From Phycisphaerales bacterium UBA2421 (lineage in GTDB: Bacteria > Planctomycetota > Phycisphaerae > Tepidisphaerales > Tepidisphaeraceae), in NCBI GenBank assembly GCA_002343075.1, contig DDRH01000058.1, positions 1 to 24,686 on the forward strand: 24,686 nucleotides of DNA, given 5' to 3'. The notes under the pieces were generated by a model. The model searched no databases, had not been told where the DNA came from, and worked only from the letters and a program-made list of their open reading frames with translations. Position numbers and translations under genes: made by a program. Below, piece after piece: positions 16,846 to 23,024 of this stretch (within the stretch, counting starts at the first letter, position 1; each line of letters opens with the position of its first letter).

Positions 16846-18808
16846 ACGCCGCCGGCTCCGGCACCGCTGCGGCCCGCGGCAGATCGGTGGGGAGCACCTG
16901 TCCGAAATTCGCCGCGAGGGCCGTAAAGTCATTCAAATTGACCGTGTTGTCGTAGTTAAAATCGCCATCGGTCCAGGTGCCCGGCGCGCCGAACCCAGCG
17001 GCAAGACGCGTGAAGTCGTTCAGTTGCACTTTGCCGTCCAAATCGGCGTCGCCGTAGAGCGTGTAACGAAACACGATGTCGTTCGAATCAACGGTCTGTC
17101 CCAGAAACAAGGTGATCGAGCCAAGCGCAGAGACACGGGCAAAGCCCAACCCTGTCCTGGCAGCCACGTCGGCTGCTGCCGTGCTTGAACTGATTCCTTT
17201 GCCAGTCCAGGTACCCCCGTTGTGACCAAGCGCGATCAGGTTGCCGATGTCGCTCAGCGGTGTGGCGTTGGTGGTGCGGTAGGCGACGCCGTCGTTGCTT
17301 ACATCAAGTCCCCGCGCATTCAGGCCCGTGGTCGAAATATTGAGTGCCTGCACCGCCACCGATGCGCTTCCCGGCAGGTTGACTACCGCCCGGCCCTGAG
17401 ACCTGATGGTAAGCTGGTCGAGGCGCTGCGGCTGATTGATGTTGAGGCGCGCCACCGCGCTGGCCGTACCCACCTTGATGCTCGACTGAAACGCTGTCAT
17501 CGATCCTGCGCTGATATCAGAGTTCAGATTGGTCGTCCCGCCGTTAAACTCGTAGTTTGCACCGCCCGACAGGCTGTGGTTGATCGTTCCTGCCAAGGTG
17601 AGATTGCCCGGACCGGATTTGATGATGGTCGCGCCCGCCTGGCTGGTCGCAAAGCCTCCCGCGATCGTAAGCGTGCCTTTTGATTCATTCAGTAGCTCGG
17701 TTGTGACGTCTCCGGCCTGAATTGGCGAATTGAGTGTAAGCGAGGCATCGCCGTAGTCGCCCCGCAGCCAAATCATTGAGGGGGCTGCGTTGCTGTTGTT
17801 CAGCGTGAGAGAGGAGCCGTTAAATGTGTTCAATGCCGAGCCGCTGACCTCCAGCACACCGAGCGTGACAGCCGAGCTCAGGCCAAAGGTGCGGTTGGTT
17901 CCCTGATCGTTGGGCATATACGCGCGCCGGCCGACCGAGTCAGGCGCGCTGGTGAATTCGCTGTTGTTTCCCTGCCATGACTGCGAAGCAAACCATCCGC
18001 TGCCAGTGCTGGGGCCTACATAGGTTGCGATATCGCCGGAGTAGCTGTTGCCGGTGGTAAAGTCGGTGAGAGAAATCTCGGTGGGGGCTTCGTGGTTGTC
18101 GGCCTGAAACTGAATCGTGCCGATCATGAGCAGGTTGGTGCCAGTGGTAAGACTGGAGACGGCGGCCGGAACGGACGCGGTGAGCGTGCGGTTAAATGCG
18201 CCGGCTGTGGTCATCGTGCCCGTATCGAGCACGATCGAACCGAGCGCATTTCCGCCGCTGATGGAGTTTCGATAAAAGGCGAGATTGACAAACGCTCGGG
18301 CGAATCCGCCGGTGCCGATACTGCCTGCGACAGTGTAGGAGCCGTAAAGGGTCATCGTCGGCCCGAATCCTGGGCTGGTCGCCTCCCAGCGGAGTGCGGT
18401 GGCGTCCTTAAAGTCCAGCCGAGTCTGGCTGAACGCATAACTTGTCCCGCCGGCGGGGTCGGTCTGGCTTATGCCCGTGCCGCTCTTGAGTGCGACGCTC
18501 GCAGTTGTGCTGTTTGCAACAAATCCAGCCCGTGCCGAACCGGCGGAACTGGAGCCAGCTTGCCCCCCAGCCCCGCCGAGGGGCGAGGCATTGCCATTGA
18601 TGGTGTACCCGACAGTTGCGAGGTTGCTCGACGATGGCATGCTCGGATCAGAGGTGGTGGTGACCCCGGTGCCGGAGCCGTTGACGGGTGTATGCGTGTA
18701 GAATGTCGTCCCACTCAGGTAGGTGATGCCTCCAAGCGCATCATAGTTCAAGCCCGCTGCGGCGAGCGCAGCGGTTACCACCGCTTGGCAGGCGTTTCGG
18801 CGTTTCAT
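16784..18808 (-). CDS. Exported beta-strand-repeat protein with dockerin-like pair and PEP-CTERM tail
   Basis: Predicted secreted protein of 674 residues. MKRRNACQAVVTAALAAAGLN is a short signal peptide. The first half is Gly/Ser/Thr-rich with no enzyme motif that I recognise. The middle resembles autotransporter-associated beta-strand repeats (FGLSSAVTLGVLEVSG, ESKGTLTIAGGF, IKSGPGNLTLAGTI). Near 582-636 are two dockerin-like calcium loops, YGDADLDGKVQLNDFTRLAAGFG and GDFNYDNTVNLNDFTALAANFG. VPEPAAFIVLVATPLLLRRRARATLR closes the protein as a PEP-CTERM exosortase signal. The start ATG 18808 has GGAAGGA 7 nt upstream. A GTG directly before it is in frame but less likely. A long leader with a structured RNA candidate lies upstream. 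Its last 20 codons are antisense to the kinase tail. Confidence 0.88.
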   Translation of the reverse strand: MKRRNACQAVVTAALAAAGLNYDALGGITYLSGTTFYTHTPVNGSGTGVTTTSDPSMPSSSNLATVGYTINGNASPLGGAGGQAGSSSAGSARAGFVANSTTASVALKSGTGISQTDPAGGTSYAFSQTRLDFKDATALRWEATSPGFGPTMTLYGSYTVAGSIGTGGFARAFVNLAFYRNSISGGNALGSIVLDTGTMTTAGAFNRTLTASVPAAVSSLTTGTNLLMIGTIQFQADNHEAPTEISLTDFTTGNSYSGDIATYVGPSTGSGWFASQSWQGNNSEFTSAPDSVGRRAYMPNDQGTNRTFGLSSAVTLGVLEVSGSALNTFNGSSLTLNNSNAAPSMIWLRGDYGDASLTLNSPIQAGDVTTELLNESKGTLTIAGGFATSQAGATIIKSGPGNLTLAGTINHSLSGGANYEFNGGTTNLNSDISAGSMTAFQSSIKVGTASAVARLNINQPQRLDQLTIRSQGRAVVNLPGSASVAVQALNISTTGLNARGLDVSNDGVAYRTTNATPLSDIGNLIALGHNGGTWTGKGISSSTAAADVAARTGLGFARVSALGSITLFLGQTVDSNDIVFRYTLYGDADLDGKVQLNDFTRLAAGFGAPGTWTDGDFNYDNTVNLNDFTALAANFGQVLPTDLPRAAAVPEPAAFIVLVATPLLLRRRARATLR

Positions 18809-18945
18809 CACATCATCCTTCCAGTGTCCGTCAACGTGGCACGCATCCCAAAACGGTCCTGAATTATGTCTGATTCCAGCAGGATCGACCCGTCGAATCG
18901 TTCGCGTACGGTAGAAAAGCGGATGCAGGAGGTGAAGGTAGGTAG

Positions 18946-19160
18946 AAAAAACCGGCTCGAGCGGCGACCTCCGAGAGAGCGGTCAACCGCCCGACACCGG
19001 GTACAGCAAAGCTGAAACGAAAACCGAGCCGCCGGCGAGCCAGCCACTCCATCGTACATGCCCAGGGCGGAAAAGCAGGCTTTGACGCCCCCGCCGGGCA
19101 CGGTCATTTCTGCTCTGTTAAACCGGCAAACCAATCCCGACCGACTAGTTAACCGATTTA
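18946..19160 (-). ncRNA. Candidate structured RNA or riboswitch-like leader ending in a terminator
   Basis: From the predicted transcript start near 19160 the minus strand folds locally into CAGC-TTT-GCTG (19014-19004), CCCG-GTGT-CGGG (19001-18990) and GCGGT-TG-ACCGC (18990-18979). A long stem closes around them: CGAGCCGG (18959-18952) pairs with CGGCTCG (19031-19025, 7 bp) or alternatively with CTGGCTCG (19043-19036, 8 pairs, one G-T). Six T follow at once (18951-18946). This is the layout of a terminating small RNA, or of an attenuator in a 350-nt leader of the PEP-CTERM gene. I recognise no known family; the right-hand boundary is inferred from the promoter. Confidence 0.4.
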
Positions 19161-19188
19161 ATGGGCAGTTTAACCGATTAACTAGTCG
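19142..19188. repeat. Inverted and direct operator-like repeats
   Basis: CGACTAGTTAA (19142-19152) and TTAACTAGTCG (19178-19188) are perfect 11-bp inverted arms around 25 bp. Within and across them TTAACCGATT occurs twice in direct orientation, at 19149-19158 and 19170-19179, 21 bp or two helical turns apart. A related TTAAACCGG lies at 19118-19126. The repeats cover the spacer and -10 of a minus-strand promoter, as a repressor or activator site would. Confidence 0.55.
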
Positions 19189-19194
19189 TGTCAA
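19167..19194 (-). promoter_or_regulatory. Candidate sigma-70-type promoter for the leader RNA and PEP-CTERM gene
   Basis: On the minus strand TTGACA (19194 to 19189), 16 nt, then TAAACT (19172 to 19167). The -35 is perfect and the -10 matches TATAAT at four positions. It overlaps the 11-bp inverted repeat. The start would be near 19160. Confidence 0.5.
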
Positions 19195-19270
19195 GCATCA
19201 AATCGCATGCAGATGGACAATCTTGAGATGGTCGCGACGTGCGGCCAACCCTTTGTTGATGTGCAGTCGA

Positions 19271-19296
19271 GCAATTGTTCCGCGCGGAACAATTGC
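19271..19296. repeat. Perfect 26-bp palindrome, parS-like core
   Basis: GCAATTGTTCCGC is followed directly by its exact reverse complement GCGGAACAATTGC. The 16-bp core TGTTCCGCGCGGAACA (19276-19291) resembles the ParB site parS (TGTTTCACGTGAAACA), differing at four symmetric positions, all transitions. There is no T-run on either side, so it is a poor terminator. A protein-binding site is likelier; its identity is unproven. Confidence 0.5.
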
Positions 19297-19414
19297 CCGA
19301 ATCGTTGATTAAGTTGTTGGCGGCAATGAGTTTACAGCGTACGAACCTGGCTACGGGCCGTGACAGGTGGGTGGCGTAAGAGGGTGTATCGCGCGATTTC
19401 GGGTCTGGCGTTAG

Positions 19415-20506
19415 CTACGCCTTCATCGACATGAACAGCTCGGCGTTCGTTTTGCTTCTGCCGAGAGCCGCCGTCAGGTTTTTTATCGCTTCGATTGGGG
19501 GCATGCTGGTGAGGTGCCTGCGCACCCTGCGGGCTGGTTCGAGGTGCTCGGGGGCGAAGAGCTTCTCTTCCTTGCGGGTAGCGGTCTGTGGAATGTTTAT
19601 TGCAGGGAAAATGCGATTGTTGGCGATGGTGCGGTCGAGCGTTAGTTCCATGTTGCCGGTGCCCTTGAACTCTTCAAATATTACTTGGTCCATCCGGCTG
19701 CCCGTGTCGATGAGGCACGTTGCGAGAATGGTAAGGCTGCCGCCTTCTTCAAGCTTGCGTGCGGCGCCAAAGAGCCTCTTGGGAATCTCAAGGGCACGGC
19801 TGTCAATCCCGCCGGACATGGTCTTACCGCTGTTGCTGCCGGCGTTAAAGCTCCTGCCGAGCCGCGTGAGTGAATCGCACAGTAACACGACATCTTTGCG
19901 GAATTCGACGAGGCGCTTGCATCGCTCGATCACCAGCACTGCCAGATCGAGATGTTTTGCGATTGTGTTGTCGTTACTGGAGGCAAACACCGTTCCCGGC
20001 ACGTTGCGTTTCATGTCGGTGACTTCTTCGGGACGCTCGTCTACCAAGAGAATGTAAAGCGTGACATCGGGGTAGTTGGCGGCGATGCCCCGGGCGATGT
20101 TTTGCAGCAGCATGGTTTTGCCCGTCCGCGGGGGGGCGACGATCAGCCCCCGCTGGCCGAACCCCACCGGGCTGAGTATGTCGATGGCACGCGTGGTGAG
20201 TTCGTCGGCGGCGTGTTCCAGCTTGAGCATCGGCGCGGGGTCGAGCGCAGTGCCGTCGTAGATGCCGACATGGTCGCCCCAGTCGGCTGGGTCGCCACCC
20301 TCGATTGCCACGATCTTGCCCAGTTGCCGACCGCGCAGTTCTCCCTTCACCAGAAGCCCGGGCTTCAGCCGAAGATCGCGAACAAAATTCCGCGGGACGA
20401 CGATGCCTCCCTTTAACGGCTGCAGAAGGTTAGCCGGATTGCGCAGGGTGGCTTCCGAGCGTTCGTCGGACTGGTGAAGAATCCCCTCAATCAGGTTCTC
20501 GTTCAT
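19415..20506 (-). CDS. rho: Transcription termination factor Rho, short form
   Basis: Hexameric RNA-dependent ATPase that ends transcription; 363 residues, against about 420 in E. coli. The ATPase core is intact: SPVGFGQRGLIVAPPRTGKT with Lys130 in the P-loop, LVDERPEEVTDMKR, VLLCDSLTRLGRSFN (Walker B), GGIDSRALEIPKRLFGAARKLEEGG with the Q-loop region, and TILATCLIDTGSRMDQVIFEEFKGTGNMEL. The N-terminal helix bundle is missing: the protein enters the OB-fold almost at once. The RNP1 position (GFGFLR in E. coli) reads SEATLR. ATG 20506 (MNENLIEG) starts cleanly; in-frame codons further upstream give unlikely sequence. A TATATT at 20579-20574 may be its -10. It is divergent from bcp. Confidence 0.93.
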   Translation of the reverse strand: MNENLIEGILHQSDERSEATLRNPANLLQPLKGGIVVPRNFVRDLRLKPGLLVKGELRGRQLGKIVAIEGGDPADWGDHVGIYDGTALDPAPMLKLEHAADELTTRAIDILSPVGFGQRGLIVAPPRTGKTMLLQNIARGIAANYPDVTLYILLVDERPEEVTDMKRNVPGTVFASSNDNTIAKHLDLAVLVIERCKRLVEFRKDVVLLCDSLTRLGRSFNAGSNSGKTMSGGIDSRALEIPKRLFGAARKLEEGGSLTILATCLIDTGSRMDQVIFEEFKGTGNMELTLDRTIANNRIFPAINIPQTATRKEEKLFAPEHLEPARRVRRHLTSMPPIEAIKNLTAALGRSKTNAELFMSMKA

Positions 20507-20647
20507 GCAATGCTTCTTTTGATGGAAGGATACCCGGGTGCGTGGCGTGCCTTGCACCGGTTACGATTTGAAAAATATACCCGAAGTTGCAGTGGGGCGA
20601 AAGTGGGCGACAATCCAGCGGGGGCGTTGGAGATTGCTGGAGGTTTG

Positions 20648-21121
20648 ATGGTTCGTGTCGGAATGAAGTGTCCGTCGTTCAGGTTGGCATCGAGTGAAGG
20701 GGGTAGCTTTGATACCAAGTCGGACCTGGGCAAAACCGCTGTCGTGCTGTTCTTCTACCCGAAGGCCGACACGCCCGGTTGTACCATCGAAGCCTGCGGC
20801 TTTAGCGATGCGATTACCCGATACAAAACGTTGAAGGTGCCGGTCTACGGTGTCAGCCCCGACCCGATCAAAGACGTGAAGGCGTTTGCGACGAAGTTTA
20901 AGTTGAAGATTCCGCTGTTGGCGGACGAAGATCATGCTGTTTGCAAAAAGTTCGGTGTATGGGTGAAGAAGAGCATGTACGGTAAGCAGTACATGGGCGT
21001 CGCTCGTACGACCTTTATCGTTGGAAAAGACGGCAAGATCGCGCACATTTTTGAGAAGGTTGACCCAAAGGCCGAGCATGATCAGGAAGTTCTGGCTTGG
21101 ATTGATGAAAACTTGATATAA
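20648..21121 (+). CDS. bcp: Thioredoxin-dependent peroxiredoxin, Bcp/PrxQ type
   Basis: Cytoplasmic thiol peroxidase of 157 residues that reduces H2O2 and organic hydroperoxides using thioredoxin. The active site YPKADTPGCTIEACGFSD carries the peroxidatic Cys45 and the resolving Cys50, the five-residue spacing of atypical two-Cys PrxQ enzymes. VYGVSPDPIKDVKAFATKFKLKIPLLADED and the ARTTFIVGKDGKI block are typical. GGAGG with 4-nt spacing fixes ATG 20648; the frame is open upstream into the rho antisense, which I treat as chance. With trxB in the same window it could form part of a thioredoxin-fed peroxide defence, although the two genes are 10 kb apart. Confidence 0.93.
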   Translation: MVRVGMKCPSFRLASSEGGSFDTKSDLGKTAVVLFFYPKADTPGCTIEACGFSDAITRYKTLKVPVYGVSPDPIKDVKAFATKFKLKIPLLADEDHAVCKKFGVWVKKSMYGKQYMGVARTTFIVGKDGKIAHIFEKVDPKAEHDQEVLAWIDENLI

Positions 21122-21138
21122 CTTTGATCGAAGGAATC

Positions 21139-21166
21139 TTGCAGTAGCGTGCGCGGTGTGGATACT
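21139..21166 (+). promoter_or_regulatory. Candidate promoter of the DUF2934 gene
   Basis: TTGCAG (21139-21144), 16 nt, GATACT (21161-21166). It predicts a leader of about 80 nt that includes two small hairpins (ACGAT/ATCGT and GGGAG/CTCCC) before the AGGAG at 21241. Confidence 0.35.
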
Positions 21167-21253
21167 CGAACAACGATTTTTAGATCGTCGGGTTGGGAGA
21201 GAAGATGCTCCCGTGCGGAAACCAGCCGGCCCGAACCAATAGGAGCAAGCGTC

Positions 21254-21589
21254 ATGGCCAAGAAGGCAAGCAAGTCCACCAAGAAAAAAGCCCCCCCAAA
21301 GGTGGCGAAGAAGGTGAAGAAGTCGTCTGTGCGGAGAAGCCCCGTGCCGCGCGATTTGAAAGCGAAGAAGACGGTGGTGCGCAATAGCGCAGTGCCAAAG
21401 CCCAAGCCCCGCACGGCTGCCAAGGTGTCGCCGGTTGCAACTGCTGCGGCCGTGGTGAGCACGCCGGGCGAGGTGACTTACGAAATGATCGCGACCCGCG
21501 CGTATTTCATCGCCCAATCGGGCTTTGGAGGCAGCGAGTTTGAGAACTGGCTCCGTGCCGAATGGGAACTTCGTACCGGCACTGTTTAG
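21254..21589 (+). CDS. Lys/Pro/Ala-rich DUF2934 protein, histone-H1-like tail
   Basis: A 111-residue protein in two parts. Residues 1-75 are a Lys/Ala/Pro-rich, low-complexity stretch beginning MAKKASKSTKKKAPPK, similar in composition to histone H1-like bacterial tails and likely to bind nucleic acid. Residues about 78-108, EVTYEMIATRAYFIAQSGFGGSEFENWLRAEWEL, match the DUF2934 pattern (an AYxIAxxxG...ExWLxAExEL helix pair), whose function is unknown. AGGAG lies 8 nt before ATG 21254, which fixes the start; an open upstream extension has no such site. Nucleoid binding is inferred from composition only. Confidence 0.8.
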   Translation: MAKKASKSTKKKAPPKVAKKVKKSSVRRSPVPRDLKAKKTVVRNSAVPKPKPRTAAKVSPVATAAAVVSTPGEVTYEMIATRAYFIAQSGFGGSEFENWLRAEWELRTGTV

Positions 21590-21610
21590 CCCGCTTGCGG
21601 TCATCTGCAT

Positions 21611-21633
21611 GAAGATTTAGTCGCCGAATCTTC
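21611..21633 (+). terminator. Hairpin after the DUF2934 gene
   Basis: GAAGATT (21611-21617) pairs with AATCTTC (21627-21633) over a 9-nt loop. A competing dyad CCGAA-TC-TTCGG covers 21625-21636. No T-run follows, so termination is uncertain. It lies between the DUF2934 stop and the next -10. Confidence 0.3.
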
Positions 21634-21654
21634 GGCTCGGGATGGTCTTGCGCC

Positions 21655-21660
21655 TATAAT
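21655..21660 (+). promoter_or_regulatory. Consensus -10 box of the Lon-domain gene
   Basis: A perfect TATAAT ends 2 nt before ATG 21663 and 5 nt before ATG 21666. The transcript would therefore start at or just after the tandem ATGs, with no room for a Shine-Dalgarno. No convincing -35 was found. Confidence 0.5.
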
Positions 21661-21665
21661 AGATG

Positions 21666-22334
21666 ATGCATGAGCCGGCCGATTCGCTGAATCTCAGTGC
21701 TATTGCGTTGTTTCCGTTGCCAAATGTCGTGCTCTTTCCGCGCGCGGTCCTCCCGCTGCACGTTTTCGAGTTTCGCTACCGACTGATGACCGCAGAAGTG
21801 CTGCAGGGGGCTGGATTGATCGCCATGGCCCTGCTAAAGCCCGGGTGGGAAAAGCAGTACCACGACCGCCCCGCGATAGAGCCAGTCGTATGTGTGGGCC
21901 AGATTCTCCGGTATGAGGAATTGGACGATGGGAAATACAACCTCTTGCTGCAGGGTGTTTTGCGCGCCACGATTGATCGCGAGTATGCCGATCGACCCTA
22001 CCGATACGCATCGATGAATCGTTTGCCCGAAAAGAGTGCGCCCGAATCCGACCTGATTCGACAGCGGGCGCGTTTATTGGAGTTATTCTCGGCTCCACCG
22101 CTGGAAGGACTTCCGATTTCATCCCAAATCCGCGAGCTGCTCGCCGGCCCGCTTGCCACGCCTGAGGTTGCAGATCTCATCGCGTTCCATTTCGTCGAAC
22201 CTCTGGCCACCCAGCAGGCCGTGTTGTCGGAGGGCGATGTGCGGGCACGGGTGCAACTGGTGCTCGATGTGATGGAGTCCCAGTTGCCCTATCGGGCGAT
22301 TTTCCGCCCGGATGACCGCGCGCAGTGGAATTGA
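21666..22334 (+). CDS. Stand-alone Lon N-terminal (substrate-binding) domain protein
   Basis: A 222-residue cytoplasmic protein consisting of only the Lon LAN domain, without AAA+ or protease parts. The start of the domain is clear: LFPLPNVVLFPRAVLPLHVFEFRYRLM, then a beta-rich part with VCVGQILRYEELDDGKYNLLLQGVLRATI and RYASMNRL, and a helical C-terminal half. Proteins of this kind occur widely and are thought to recognise unfolded or specific proteins, but no biochemical role is established. The tandem ATGs at 21663 and 21666 are both possible; TATAAT at 21655-21660 makes the second better placed. It is followed by the GGCT-like gene after 105 bp. Confidence 0.88.
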   Translation: MHEPADSLNLSAIALFPLPNVVLFPRAVLPLHVFEFRYRLMTAEVLQGAGLIAMALLKPGWEKQYHDRPAIEPVVCVGQILRYEELDDGKYNLLLQGVLRATIDREYADRPYRYASMNRLPEKSAPESDLIRQRARLLELFSAPPLEGLPISSQIRELLAGPLATPEVADLIAFHFVEPLATQQAVLSEGDVRARVQLVLDVMESQLPYRAIFRPDDRAQWN

Positions 22335-22439
22335 GCGCCCTGGTGAGCACCAAATTTGCGCCAATGATTGCCATTCTCCGCTCGATACAAATAATGCCGC
22401 CGGTCGCGAACCAACCGCGAATGAACATTGGCAGCACGG

Positions 22440-22982
22440 ATGTGGTACTTCGCGTACGGCAGCAATCTCAACGCGCGCGCCGTTGCCGAGTGGTGTCGTC
22501 ACCATGGCAAGCGGCTTCCGTCGCTGCGCGGTGGCCGCCCGGTGATCCTGCCCAATTACAGACTTTGCTTTCCTCTCTACAGTGAGTCATGGGGCGGCGG
22601 CATTGCCGACATCATCTACGACCCGGGCAAGAATGTCAGCGGGGCTATCTATGAATTGACCGAGAGCGAGCAGAAAGTGCTCGACGAGAAGATCGGTCGC
22701 AGGCTCGATCTCAACGGCAAGGAAGTCGGCCTCTACCGGCGAATCGAAATTAAGGTCAATCCGATTGGCAAGGGCGAACCCATCAAGGCCATGACCTACC
22801 AGGGAACCATGGTCGAAAAGTATCACATCCCGCCGAGCCAGTTTTACATGGATCTGGTCATTCAAGGCGCGTACGCCAACGGACTTTCGATGATGTGGAT
22901 TGCCTACCTGCAGAGCTTCAGTACGCAAACCGCAAAGAGAACCCGCCCGCCGGGCTACGGCGACGCGGCGGCGCGGCTTTGA
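22440..22982 (+). CDS. Gamma-glutamylcyclotransferase-like (GGCT/AIG2 fold) protein
   Basis: A 180-residue cytoplasmic protein with the GGCT-fold opening MWYFAYGSNLN, whose YGSNL loop binds the gamma-glutamyl group. A beta-barrel core follows: GGGIADIIYDPGKNVSGAIYELTESE, then VLDEKIGRR, LYRRIEIKV and a C-terminal YMDLVIQGAYANGL helix. In active family members the residue before Gly in the LDxxEG turn is the catalytic Glu; here an Ile stands there (LDEKIG) by my eye alignment, so activity is doubtful. ATG 22440 begins directly with the family motif; a TTG at 22428 is in frame. The gene is convergent with the beta-propeller-like gene 42 bp away. Confidence 0.82.
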   Translation: MWYFAYGSNLNARAVAEWCRHHGKRLPSLRGGRPVILPNYRLCFPLYSESWGGGIADIIYDPGKNVSGAIYELTESEQKVLDEKIGRRLDLNGKEVGLYRRIEIKVNPIGKGEPIKAMTYQGTMVEKYHIPPSQFYMDLVIQGAYANGLSMMWIAYLQSFSTQTAKRTRPPGYGDAAARL

Positions 22983-22984
22983 TG

Positions 22985-23020
22985 GGCGATGAAAGACAAC
23001 TGCGGCGCTGTAACATCGCC
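22985..23020. terminator. Dyad between two convergent genes
   Basis: GGCGATG (22985-22991) and CATCGCC (23014-23020) are perfect 7-bp inverted arms with a 22-nt loop, filling nearly the whole gap between the convergent stops at 22982 and 23025. It could be a shared terminator, but the loop is long and neither side has a T-run. Confidence 0.3.
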
Positions 23021-23024
23021 AAGA

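Larger units (their letters stand above)
18809..19414. other. 606-bp gene-free regulatory stretch between the PEP-CTERM gene and rho
   Basis: No credible gene. Two short frames (one per strand) share the odd peptide RLVNR only because they read through the same inverted repeat. The stretch holds, from right to left on the minus strand: about 118 bp of rho 3' flank, a perfect 26-bp palindrome (19271-19296), a TTGACA...TAAACT promoter overlaid on inverted and direct repeats (19142-19194), a multi-hairpin RNA candidate ending in U6 (18946), and about 140 bp of further leader to the ATG at 18808. Confidence 0.7.

Noticed and set aside
18808..19312. Short frames on both strands in the gene-free stretch (minus 18808-19194, plus 19058-19312)
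   Set aside because: Both owe their similar RLVNR peptides to the inverted repeat at 19142-19188; no ribosome sites, and one crosses the structured RNA.
19431..20057. 208-codon plus-strand frame opposite rho
   Set aside because: Antisense to the highly conserved Rho ATPase core; translation has no family features.
20561..21610. 349-codon minus-strand frame opposite bcp and the DUF2934 gene
   Set aside because: Covers two genes with good ribosome sites and motifs on the plus strand; low-complexity translation.
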